Assembly (NCBI GenBank): GCA_047630355.1
Contig: JBLHXN010000024.1
Span: 1 to 36,950, forward strand
From: JANQUM01 sp047630355
Lineage (GTDB): Bacteria > Bacteroidota > Bacteroidia > Cytophagales > Spirosomataceae
DNA: 36,950 bases
Reading direction: 5' to 3'
Position 1 is the first letter of the stretch. Every line of letters begins with the position of its first letter. The notes beneath the pieces were generated by a model. The model had not been told where the DNA came from. It ran no database searches and was given only the letters and a program-made list of their open reading frames with translations. The position numbers and the translations under genes were made by a program. This document shows, in pieces, positions 7,060 to 15,318 of this stretch.

Positions 7060-8123
7060 TTGGAAACAACTATACGCTCATTAAAAAATATCCGCATCAC
7101 CGTAGTAGGCCTTGGCTACGTTGGTTTACCCTCAGCCGTTGAGTTCGGTAAAAAATACTCCACCGTTGGTTTGGACATCAACGAAAACCGGGTAAACGAA
7201 CTCCGACAAGGCATTGACCGGACGCAAGAAACCTCCGCCGAAGAAATACGAGCGGCGAAACAGCTGTCTTTTGTTACCGAGTTAAACCCTTTAAACCCCA
7301 CCGAAACGTCGGACTGCCTCAGCTCCTCTGGAACGCCAGCCGCTCCAACGACGGGTAGGGAAGCTAACATCTACATCGTTACCGTTCCAACCCCAATCGA
7401 CCAATTCAAAAAGCCCGACTTGCGGCCGTTGATATCGGCAAGCACGATGATTGGTAACGTGTTACAAAAAGGCGACGCGGAACGCCGCCCGATAGTCATT
7501 TACGAATCAACGGTTTATCCCAGCTGTACCGAAGAAGATTGCGTTCCGGTATTAAAACAAACGAGCGGATTAACATTCAATCAAGACTTCTTTTGTGGTT
7601 ACTCTCCCGAACGGATAAATCCGGGAGATAAAGTTCATACAGTCACTAAAGTATTGAAGGTTACCTCAGGTTCCACACCCGAAATAGCATCATTTGTAAA
7701 TCAACTCTATGCTTCTATCATCACCGCAGGAACCTTTCAAGCTGAATCAATTAAAGTGGCCGAGGCCGCTAAAATTGTGGAGAATTGCCAGCGAGACGTC
7801 AATATTTCTTTTGTGAACGAACTGGCGTTGATATTCGACAAAATGCATATTGACACCACCGAAGTCTTGGAAGCCGCCGAGACAAAGTGGAACTTCTTGC
7901 CCTTCCGGCCAGGATTAGTGGGTGGGCAGATGCAACAGAAGTAAAAGCGGAGTATGGCATTGAGTTGACCGAATTGTTTAATATTAAGTACGATGCCGTA
8001 ATAATTGCTACTGCTCATGACGAATTCGAAAAAATAGATTTAACAAAAATCAGTAATAATATTCACGTACTTTTTGATACGAAATCAGTAATTGAAAAAA
8101 GTGTGGTGGATGGGAGAATGTAA
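7060..8123 (+). pseudogene. UDP-N-acetyl-hexosamine 6-dehydrogenase (TviB/WbpA family), inactivated by internal deletion
   Basis: The family oxidises UDP-GlcNAc, UDP-ManNAc or UDP-GalNAc to the uronic acid for capsule or O-antigen. The frame from a TTG start carries the NAD-binding motif GLGYVGLP, VTVPTPID, YESTVYP and the central helix VAEAAKIVENCQRDVNISF, then reads FRPGLVGG and stops at 7944. The expected catalytic block GGHCIGVDPYYL and about 100 further residues are absent. The C-terminal UDP-binding domain resumes in another frame (WADATEVKAEYGIELTELF to VVDGRM, ending at 8123). The junction lies at about 7918-7930, where GTGGGTGGGC could come from both deletion ends. Without the catalytic Cys the product cannot be active. 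The N-terminal half also has two in-frame insertions, a precise AERRP (15 nt) after QKGD and about 20 residues near 78-100. Confidence 0.9.
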
Positions 8124-8130
8124 GTACTTT

Positions 8131-9198
8131 TCAAATAGTTTTATACAACGCTCTATAGCTATTTACCATCTTTTTCTTTGAAAATTCTTCTACCAAATAC
8201 TTTTTAGAGTTTTGTCCATGATTAATTACAATTGCTGGTTGTTCTAAATAAAATAAGATACGGCTTATCGCCTCATCGGCTGTTTCGATAATAAATCCAT
8301 TACTTTTCACTAGATCTGTGTTTCCCACACAATTTGTAAGTATCAAAGGTAATTGGTAATTCATAGCCTCAAGTACTGCAAATGGTAACCCCTCCCATAA
8401 AGCAGTGGAAATGTAAACGTCAGCGGTCATAAGTATCTTCTCAACTTCATCTTTTTGAATCCAACCAGTAATTTGAATATTTGAGGAGCTTAATTGATTC
8501 TTCAACTCACCATCGCCTATCCAAATAAACTTTACATTCTTATCTACGAGTCTTTCAGCGATAGTGTTAAATAGCTTAGGATTCTTTTGAATTGCAATCC
8601 TTCCACTAGTTACAATTATCATTTCTTTAGACGAGGACGAGTATTTAATGTGATCAATATTATCGTAAGAAATACCATTATTTATAGTAAAACTCTCGAT
8701 GCCAATTTTCTCGTACGCCTCCGTTTCCGATTTTGATACTCCTACGACTATTCCATTATCCTTATGAGCAAATATCTCGAGGCATTCAAATAATTTTTTC
8801 TTTAAAAAATTAATATCTTTCCGTAAAAAAGGGGCTCCATTTGGAGAATAAATGGCTGGAATTTTGATATTTTTTGATAGCACTTTTCCGAGAAACCCCG
8901 CTTTTGAAGAATGTAAATGAAGTACGATTCTATTATCCGTAGCCTTCACAATATTCCGTACAATTGATTTAAGAGCAAAATATGCACTAAAGTCTTTAAA
9001 TGGATTTATTCCCCTGCCTGCAAATTGCCATTTTATAAACTCTACATCGGGGCGAAACCTATTTTTTATACTATCAATAGATTCCCCTCTTGTTGAATAT
9101 ACTACTACCTGCTTATTAGTAGTGTCATCATCAGTTAAGTTTTTAATAAATTCAATTATGCCTCCTCCAAAAGCCTCCACAACATGAATTATGGTCAT
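8131..9198 (-). CDS. GT4-family glycosyltransferase (last gene of the wzx-wzy operon)
   Basis: A cytoplasmic GT-B-fold enzyme that adds one sugar to the lipid-linked repeat unit. It is 355 residues long. The N-terminal acceptor domain opens with a glycine-rich loop (HVVEAFGGGIIEFIKNL). The donor domain contains TSGRIAIQKNPKLF (start of Glycos_transf_1) and the retaining E-x7-E-type motif in STALWEGLPFAVLEAMNYQL. Its start codon overlaps the stop of the upstream glycosyltransferase by four bases (9195-9198), so translation is probably coupled. It ends only eight bases from the convergent dehydrogenase pseudogene. Donor and acceptor cannot be told from sequence. Confidence 0.9.
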   Translation of the reverse strand: MTIIHVVEAFGGGIIEFIKNLTDDDTTNKQVVVYSTRGESIDSIKNRFRPDVEFIKWQFAGRGINPFKDFSAYFALKSIVRNIVKATDNRIVLHLHSSKAGFLGKVLSKNIKIPAIYSPNGAPFLRKDINFLKKKLFECLEIFAHKDNGIVVGVSKSETEAYEKIGIESFTINNGISYDNIDHIKYSSSSKEMIIVTSGRIAIQKNPKLFNTIAERLVDKNVKFIWIGDGELKNQLSSSNIQITGWIQKDEVEKILMTADVYISTALWEGLPFAVLEAMNYQLPLILTNCVGNTDLVKSNGFIIETADEAISRILFYLEQPAIVINHGQNSKKYLVEEFSKKKMVNSYRALYKTI

Positions 9199-10271
9199 TG
9201 TTTAAAATTAAGTAAGTAATGAATTTTTACTGCCGACTCTTTCCATGAGTATTTTGTAAGGTTTTCTTCCATTTTATCTTTCAACAAATTTCTTTTGGAT
9301 TCATCATCTTTAAGCAGTGTTATTGCCTCTATTAAGGTTTCTTTTTCGTGCGGATCGCAGTACAAGACAGAGTCGCTATAAATTTCAGGCAAACAGGAGG
9401 TACTAGAAATAATGCAAAAACTTCCGCATGCTTGTGCTTCCAACGGAGGTAGTCCAAAGCCCTCAAAAAAAGATGGGTAAACAAAACAGAAAGCATTTGT
9501 ATAAAGTGCCTTGAGTTCATTATCTGAAACCCTTCCCAACCATACGAAGTTCTTTTTGCCTGATAGCTTATTCTTACCCTTAAAAACTGTGGGATTCGAA
9601 CCACCAACAATAACTATTTGAAGCCCTAAGTCACAAACTGCCTCGATACAATTAATTATCAGCTTGAAATTCTTATTTGTATTTAAACTACTAACTGCTA
9701 GTATGTACGGAATATTTTGATTTAGTCGATTTAGTATTGAAAAATCAGGCGGAATGTCAATCATATGTTGATATCCTTCATAGACGACCGATATTTTTTG
9801 CGGGCTTACTTTCAACAAGCTCTGAATTCTTTGTTTGGAATACTCCGAAACAGTAAGGATTTGTTTGGAAAAAAAACCAGACGCACTAAAGACTATACGA
9901 TACCAAAAAGCAAACAAGTCTGTGAAGCCATCAGGAATATCAATAAAGTTCACATCGTGAAAAGTTGGCAAGTGTTTTCTTTTAAAGATCGGCCCCGTTC
10001 CGTTCGGAGAGAAAAGTGTCTCTGAAAATGTGTAAAAAAATAAGTCTATCTGCTCCCACAAATGTCCGCTAAAAATCCCAATTCGGTTTATCTTGATGTT
10101 TCTCAGTTTAAAATGGGCATCTACTATATTTGAGGATTTAGGTAATAATAAAATATACTTAATATTAGGACTATCTAGTTTATCCAATTCTTTTACAATT
10201 TCAATACAATATCTCTGTACCCCAGTTAAATTTTGAGTTAAAAAACGACCGTTTATATAGATTGTTTTCAT
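9195..10271 (-). CDS. GT4-family glycosyltransferase (mannosyltransferase-like)
   Basis: A 358-residue retaining glycosyltransferase with the GT-B fold. The N-terminus INGRFLTQNLTGVQRYCIEI is characteristic of the GT4 subgroup that includes WbaZ-like mannosyl and rhamnosyl transferases. The donor domain shows AVSSLNTNKNFKLIINCIE and FVYPSFFEGFGLPPLEAQAC with the E-x7-E pair. It starts directly after the stop of the polymerase gene (10271 and 10272 adjoin) and overlaps the next glycosyltransferase by four bases. The presence of gmd in the locus makes a GDP-linked donor plausible, but that is inference. Confidence 0.9.
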   Translation of the reverse strand: MKTIYINGRFLTQNLTGVQRYCIEIVKELDKLDSPNIKYILLLPKSSNIVDAHFKLRNIKINRIGIFSGHLWEQIDLFFYTFSETLFSPNGTGPIFKRKHLPTFHDVNFIDIPDGFTDLFAFWYRIVFSASGFFSKQILTVSEYSKQRIQSLLKVSPQKISVVYEGYQHMIDIPPDFSILNRLNQNIPYILAVSSLNTNKNFKLIINCIEAVCDLGLQIVIVGGSNPTVFKGKNKLSGKKNFVWLGRVSDNELKALYTNAFCFVYPSFFEGFGLPPLEAQACGSFCIISSTSCLPEIYSDSVLYCDPHEKETLIEAITLLKDDESKRNLLKDKMEENLTKYSWKESAVKIHYLLNFKQ

Positions 10272-11606
10272 CTATTTTTTAAATGATATTTTAGGTATAA
10301 AAGTGGAGAAAATCAATAAAAAGATGAAAACGTATGTCTGCCAAAAATTTGCAGTAAGCATTAAGGAAGAGAAAATAATAAAAATGAACTTCTTAGAGTA
10401 TGCTTTGATGTAGTCTTTCTTTTCAAATAATTGCTCAATAATTTGTTCGTTCGCTATTTTTAATGAAATTCCTAGTAATAATCCGCTAACAAATACGCCA
10501 GCAAATCCAAAATTCAAAAACGGCTCAAAAAACAGTCCCCCTCGTATTCCTCCATGTGTACCATCTTCGTAACCTAGAAAGTTATTAGTATATGCACTTA
10601 TAGCATAGTCATTTCTAAATGCTGATAAATGTCTGGGGATAAAAGATATAAATGCGGCGAGGTAAGATTTACCAAAAAGGAAGACACCATCCCAGTATGA
10701 TAGGATATAAGCGAAGTCACGTAAATCCGAAAAGTTATTACCGTAGAATAATGAATACGTTAAAAACCCAAGCTCTTCAATCTCAAACACCCTACCATCT
10801 CTGACAGATCCTAACTGAAAGATTCCTAATACCATGGTAAAACCGAGAACAGCTAGCTTTCTTAAACTAATCCTGTTTTTAATTAAATAAAATAGAAGCC
10901 CGTTTAAAATCGAAAAAAAAACAGTGGAGCGATTTCCGGAAAATAATCCAAAAATTATCAAAATCAGAATACTAATAACAAGCATCAATTTCCGCTTGTT
11001 ATCCAAGTAGAGGATAATCAGAATTGGCAAAGTAATTTCAAATAAGGAAACCCAAAGATTGAATATCGGTCGAATTTCCGGGAGAGCCAAATATTCGTTT
11101 CTAATCTTAAAACTGACACCGAACCGCACAAACGAATAAAGAAGCCCTGCTGCGGTAAATGAAAACAGAAATGAAAGTAGGGAATAAATAAAAAATTTGT
11201 TTCTAATTGCACGTTCAAGATAATGGGCTCCCTGATTTTGTACCTTTTGAAAGAATGAATTAGACTTACTTATTAACAATTTATTTCCTAAATATCCACC
11301 AAGCAGAACTGACGAATATCCAAAAACATTAATCCTAAAGGCATAATCCACTTGCTCTCGTATTGTTTCCATTTTACCTGACATTGCAATATCATTTAAA
11401 AATGAACCCGCAAAGGGGTACATAAAAAAAACAGAGAAAATAAACGAATAAAAAATGTAGAAGTGCCACAAATCTAGTTTCAAACCCCTAGTATAACAAG
11501 AGGAGTACCAAGACCAGCAAAAGTGCACAACAATTATAATTGCAATTACTAGCAAAAAAAGATTGAAATCTAATGCACCATACAATAAGATAAACCTTTT
11601 ATTCAT
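10272..11606 (-). CDS. wzy: Wzy-like O-antigen/oligosaccharide repeat-unit polymerase
   Basis: An inner-membrane protein of 444 residues with ten or more hydrophobic segments spread over its whole length, and no soluble domain at either end. It polymerises undecaprenyl-linked repeat units in the periplasm. Typical oligosaccharide-repeat-unit-polymerase features are the short loop FGLFSGNRST, the larger periplasmic loop between about residues 275 and 345, and GGIRGGLFFEPFLNFGFAG before the last helices. The sequence is very AT-rich and otherwise poorly conserved, as usual for Wzy. It overlaps the upstream glycosyltransferase by eight bases. The role is inferred from topology, motifs and the company of wzx and wzz. 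Confidence 0.85.
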   Translation of the reverse strand: MNKRFILLYGALDFNLFLLVIAIIIVVHFCWSWYSSCYTRGLKLDLWHFYIFYSFIFSVFFMYPFAGSFLNDIAMSGKMETIREQVDYAFRINVFGYSSVLLGGYLGNKLLISKSNSFFQKVQNQGAHYLERAIRNKFFIYSLLSFLFSFTAAGLLYSFVRFGVSFKIRNEYLALPEIRPIFNLWVSLFEITLPILIILYLDNKRKLMLVISILILIIFGLFSGNRSTVFFSILNGLLFYLIKNRISLRKLAVLGFTMVLGIFQLGSVRDGRVFEIEELGFLTYSLFYGNNFSDLRDFAYILSYWDGVFLFGKSYLAAFISFIPRHLSAFRNDYAISAYTNNFLGYEDGTHGGIRGGLFFEPFLNFGFAGVFVSGLLLGISLKIANEQIIEQLFEKKDYIKAYSKKFIFIIFSSLMLTANFWQTYVFIFLLIFSTFIPKISFKK

Positions 11607-12756
11607 CGAGTATGTCTAAAACCATTTTGTTATAGTTATTCACCATTACATCAATGTTAAATTTTTTTGAAACTTTCAGAATAGCATTTTCACGCAAATC
11701 TATTAGTTTGTGACAATTATCTACAACATACTCTAATGTACTCTGAAGATTTTTGAGGGAGGTAGACTGATAAAGGTAACCGTTCAATTTATCATCAATT
11801 ATTTCAGGTGTACCTCCAACATTAGAAGCCACCACAATTTTTCCATAGCTCATGCCCTCTATAATTGTTGTCCCCAATGGCTCAGCAAATGATTCTGTAG
11901 TGCAGTTTACTACAATATCTATCTCATTATAAATAGCTTCGGTTTCCTTAATAAAACCCTTAAACTCTACCATTTCCGACAGAGCAGATATAGTACTAAT
12001 ATATTTTTTCAACTCTACAGAAAAATCAGTATTTTCGTTGCCGTACACAAATAATTTGACGCTTTTATTTGTTCGAAGCTCTTTCATCGCTTCCAAAAGT
12101 AACATGTGTCCTTTTTCAGGAATAATTTGCCCTATAATTCCGACTGTTATGTCCACCCCCGTATGGATTTTTAAATTATTAAATTTCTGTATATCGATAC
12201 CATTATATACAATCCAAGCATTGTGTGACGTTACCTGTAGAAATTTTTTTCTTGTTGCACCTGAGGGAACATAGTTTAAATCAAAATTTCTTGCTAGTAA
12301 ATTCCATATCCAATAAGACAAATATTTATTTCTACCATGAAATGATATATCGTGGTGGCTTCTAATTATTTTAAAATTCCTACCATATATTTTTTGATAA
12401 AAAATATATGGTAGGATATAAAAACTTGGAATAAGGTTTATGCAATCAATTAGTGTTATTTCTTTATGCTGCTTTATAATTTGCGAAACTGTTATTGAGA
12501 GAGCCAGAGACTTAAACAGAAATAGCGGAACGAACAAAAGAGTATCGACAAAAATATTACCTGATCTAGCAGATGACAAATGTTTGGACGTATAAACTTT
12601 TAGACCCGCCTCCCTGTGAAATGATGCAAAATCACCCTCTGAGCAAAGAATAATAGGAGTAATACTATGATTACTTTTAAGTAAACGACTAATTACAATT
12701 TCTGCTCCGCTGAAATTTTCAGAGTAGAAAATATAAAGGCATGTTATTGATTTCAT
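11599..12756 (-). CDS. GT4-family glycosyltransferase
   Basis: A 385-residue GT-B enzyme. The N-terminal domain begins ITCLYIFYSENFSGAEIVIS, a GAE-type glycine loop used for acceptor binding. The donor domain has VGIIGQIIPEKGHMLLLEAM and VNCTTESFAEPLGTTIIEGM with the two spaced glutamates, then VASNVGGTPEIIDDKLNGYL. It abuts the methyltransferase gene upstream without a gap and overlaps wzy by eight bases. Codons for LPYIFYQKIYGR contain a perfect 17-base inverted repeat (12379-12415), which is unusual inside a gene. Confidence 0.9.
   Translation of the reverse strand: MKSITCLYIFYSENFSGAEIVISRLLKSNHSITPIILCSEGDFASFHREAGLKVYTSKHLSSARSGNIFVDTLLFVPLFLFKSLALSITVSQIIKQHKEITLIDCINLIPSFYILPYIFYQKIYGRNFKIIRSHHDISFHGRNKYLSYWIWNLLARNFDLNYVPSGATRKKFLQVTSHNAWIVYNGIDIQKFNNLKIHTGVDITVGIIGQIIPEKGHMLLLEAMKELRTNKSVKLFVYGNENTDFSVELKKYISTISALSEMVEFKGFIKETEAIYNEIDIVVNCTTESFAEPLGTTIIEGMSYGKIVVASNVGGTPEIIDDKLNGYLYQSTSLKNLQSTLEYVVDNCHKLIDLRENAILKVSKKFNIDVMVNNYNKMVLDILDE
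12379..12415. repeat. Perfect 17-bp inverted repeat with 3-nt loop inside a glycosyltransferase gene
   Basis: Arms CCTACCATATATTTTTT (12379-12395) and its exact complement (12399-12415) around GAT. It is entirely coding (residues LPYIFYQKIYGR of the minus-strand product) and would form a long hairpin in the operon mRNA. Confidence 0.9.
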
Positions 12757-13458
12757 TTACTGTTTTTGAGCCAAAATTATAGTGTTCGTATACAAATTTT
12801 CACTTTTAGGTAGTAAAAATTCTAAAATGATGAAAAATATATTTGTAAAGCCAATAAGCGGTATAGCAACAAGATGCCTTAAAATTTTAGCTTTGGGTAA
12901 TAAGTTGTACACATACGACGTGATTAAAGTACCAATTGTCGTCCATGGTGAATTTATCTTATTAAGTTGAATAATTTTGAAACCGTTACTTTCTAAAAGG
13001 TATTTTACTCCAAAAGAACTATACCTCGCATAGTCGAATGGTTCTTCATGCTCCTCAAATGTAAATGGGACCGTAAGTAATATGTAACCGTCGGGCTTCA
13101 TTACCCTATGTATTTCCGCGAGTACTTCGATTGGCTCAAATACGTGTTCCAATACCTCGCTACAAACGACACTTTGAAATTTACTATTTTCGAATGGTAA
13201 ATTTATCCCATCAAAATATACATCGACTTTAGAGTTTTTATGATTGTGGCCAGTTATTTCAATATCAACGCCTATATATTCTGTGTTTTTAAAAAATAAA
13301 TGTTCGTAGGGTTTTGATCCACACCCAAAATCAAGTGTTGCACCTTCAATATAAATGCTCTTTTCCGTCAACGACTTATAAATCCCACTCCGAATATGGT
13401 AATGGGGGTTTAAAAACAAACCAACTATTCCCGGTTTAAAATAATCTATTTTTATCAT
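12757..13458 (-). CDS. Class I SAM-dependent methyltransferase (Methyltransf_11)
   Basis: A 233-residue methyltransferase. Motif I reads TLDFGCGSKPYEHLF, followed by YIGVDIEITG with the acidic residue that binds the ribose. Motif II/III comprises FQSVVCSEVLEHVFEPIEVL and MKPDGYILLTVPFTFEEHEE. The C-terminal 40 residues are hydrophobic (YNLLPKAKILRHLVAIPLIG and onward), suggesting membrane association. It is co-transcribed, with no gap to the glycosyltransferase that follows it. Methylation of a sugar or chain end of the polysaccharide is the likely role from context; the target is not visible. Confidence 0.85.
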   Translation of the reverse strand: MIKIDYFKPGIVGLFLNPHYHIRSGIYKSLTEKSIYIEGATLDFGCGSKPYEHLFFKNTEYIGVDIEITGHNHKNSKVDVYFDGINLPFENSKFQSVVCSEVLEHVFEPIEVLAEIHRVMKPDGYILLTVPFTFEEHEEPFDYARYSSFGVKYLLESNGFKIIQLNKINSPWTTIGTLITSYVYNLLPKAKILRHLVAIPLIGFTNIFFIILEFLLPKSENLYTNTIILAQKQ

Positions 13459-13481
13459 CCAGTATATCTTCTAAGGTTACT

Positions 13482-14387
13482 TTATTTTTTTAGTGTTAAC
13501 GAGGATTGATACTTCTGGTAACTTTTTGGAACAAAATTTAAAACTTCAAAATATTGCTCGAGATCGCTAATGAGCTTTCCCGAATTATAAAATACGTGGG
13601 ACATTAGCGACCTTCCAACAACAAACTTCTTAGCGTTCGATTTCGTAAAAAGCTTGTACGCTTTTGTGTTTAAAATCATTTTCTGAAAAGTATCAGTAGA
13701 TTGGTTTTGCTTAAAGTAATCCAACGTGTGTTCGTCGTGTATAGTAATATATAGAATACCACCCTTTTTCAATATTCTATTTAATTCCCAAAGCCAAGTA
13801 AGTGCTAAGTCGTCAATATGCGTAAATACAGACCCTGCATAAATGAAATCAAAATAATTATCTTCAAATGGAAGGTGGGGCGTCATGGTAACCGTTAAAA
13901 AGTTAATCGGCTTTAAGTGCTCTTGACACCAATAAATATGCTCCGAAGCCAAGTCTACTCCCCACACGTCGTTAAAATCACTAGTACTGTGTAAATTCCG
14001 AATCATTCGACCAGACGAGCAGCCAAACTCTAAAACTCGCTTGTGATCACCACTTTCTTGACTAAGAAAAGGCTTCACAATAGACATCATTTGTTCGAAG
14101 TCTACTTTTCCTCCACTTATGAACTGTTCTTCGCTCATTTCACCTATCCTTAGTGACTTTGGTGGTACAGGTAAGCCATCAATAGTTGATATCTCTACAC
14201 GACTATTATCAAACTCGATTACATATTCATTTTTGCTTGGTTCTATAGCAAAAAATTTACCAGTTATTGACGGATTAATAAGTAAGCTTGGGTTTGTCCA
14301 AGAACTTGTTCTGGTTAAAAACTTCTTCAAACTATTTCTAGCAGCACTATCGAATAGCTTTGTTAACCGTGTTTCTTTACGTGCCAT
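13482..14387 (-). CDS. Class I SAM-dependent methyltransferase with N-terminal extension
   Basis: A 301-residue protein. About 110 residues precede the methyltransferase fold and contain no recognised domain. Motif I is VLEFGCSSGRMIRNLH, then VWGVDLASEHIYWCQEHL, FDFIYAGSVFTHIDDLALTW and LKKGGILYITIHDEHT. The pattern matches methyltransferases common in O-antigen and capsule loci. It is separated by 23 bases from the next methyltransferase gene and by four from the preceding one, inside the same operon. The substrate is unknown. Confidence 0.85.
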   Translation of the reverse strand: MARKETRLTKLFDSAARNSLKKFLTRTSSWTNPSLLINPSITGKFFAIEPSKNEYVIEFDNSRVEISTIDGLPVPPKSLRIGEMSEEQFISGGKVDFEQMMSIVKPFLSQESGDHKRVLEFGCSSGRMIRNLHSTSDFNDVWGVDLASEHIYWCQEHLKPINFLTVTMTPHLPFEDNYFDFIYAGSVFTHIDDLALTWLWELNRILKKGGILYITIHDEHTLDYFKQNQSTDTFQKMILNTKAYKLFTKSNAKKFVVGRSLMSHVFYNSGKLISDLEQYFEVLNFVPKSYQKYQSSLTLKK

Positions 14388-14391
14388 TGAT

Positions 14392-15318
14392 TTATTTTTT
14401 TTTATAAATAGTAGTAATTGACTGCCCTAACTCATTGGATTTGAAACTCTTAAATGTGGTGATTAAATACGATATTAAACCTGAAAGTTTAAGCAAAAAT
14501 ACTGATAAAGCACTCAAATCAATTTCTCTATGCGGTAAATTAAGTAACATTCTGAGCCTAGTATTTACCATTATTTTATAAAAGTAGCGAAAATGATATT
14601 TGGGCAGCCCCTCTTCAACAATTTTTACAGTTTCAAGGTTAAATATTTTGGCAACTTTTTCAAATGTAACCTTGTTCCACTTTGTACAGTGATGAGGGGG
14701 TAGGTTCAAGGAGTGATTAATCGCATTCACTAAAAAGGATTCATTATTTGGTACAGCAAATATTAAGATACCGCCTGGCTTTAGGCATTTCAGAACAGAT
14801 AAAAGAAAAGAGTGAGGATTATCAATATGTTCAAGTAATTGAAAAAATAATACACAGTCGTATTCAAGCTGGTATGATTCTGCATGTTTTTCTATACTTT
14901 CGTCAATGACTCGGATTCCTTTTTTTTGTGCTTTTTCAATAGCTGTTGGATTAAAGTCTAAACCTGTGTACTTAACTGACTCATCCAGATATTTTTTGAA
15001 ATGCCCTTCACCACAACCTACCTCTAAGACAGAAGAACTGTTAGAAATATATTTAGATGCAACGACAAACTCTTCTTTATCAGTTTCATAATAATTTGGC
15101 AAATTTTGAAGATACGAATAAAAATTACCATCTCCTGGAAAAAAAGGATCAAAGAAAATAAGCGTGCAATTTCTACAATACCTAACATCGATTGTGTCTG
15201 AGTTATATGGAATAGTTAATCCTGTATCATTAAAGTAAACTTTTTTCAACTCTTCGACTATCAGTTTTTCCGTAGTAGCAACATCTTCACTTTTACAGAG
15301 GATACATTTTTTCGTCAT
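14392..15318 (-). CDS. Class I SAM-dependent methyltransferase with N-terminal Cys4 zinc motif
   Basis: A 308-residue protein. It starts with CILC (Cys4 and Cys7) and has YCRNC near residue 50, a Cys-x2-Cys pair arrangement typical of the zinc-binding N-terminus of sugar methyltransferases such as the TylF/NovU-like C-methyltransferases, though short here. The Methyltransf_23-like core has SSVLEVGCGEGHFKKYLDES, YTGLDFNP, VLFFQLLEHIDNPHSFLLSV and LKPGGILIFAVPNNE. Its start overlaps the flippase stop by four bases (15315-15318). Action on a sugar of the repeat unit is inferred from context. Confidence 0.85.
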   Translation of the reverse strand: MTKKCILCKSEDVATTEKLIVEELKKVYFNDTGLTIPYNSDTIDVRYCRNCTLIFFDPFFPGDGNFYSYLQNLPNYYETDKEEFVVASKYISNSSSVLEVGCGEGHFKKYLDESVKYTGLDFNPTAIEKAQKKGIRVIDESIEKHAESYQLEYDCVLFFQLLEHIDNPHSFLLSVLKCLKPGGILIFAVPNNESFLVNAINHSLNLPPHHCTKWNKVTFEKVAKIFNLETVKIVEEGLPKYHFRYFYKIMVNTRLRMLLNLPHREIDLSALSVFLLKLSGLISYLITTFKSFKSNELGQSITTIYKKK

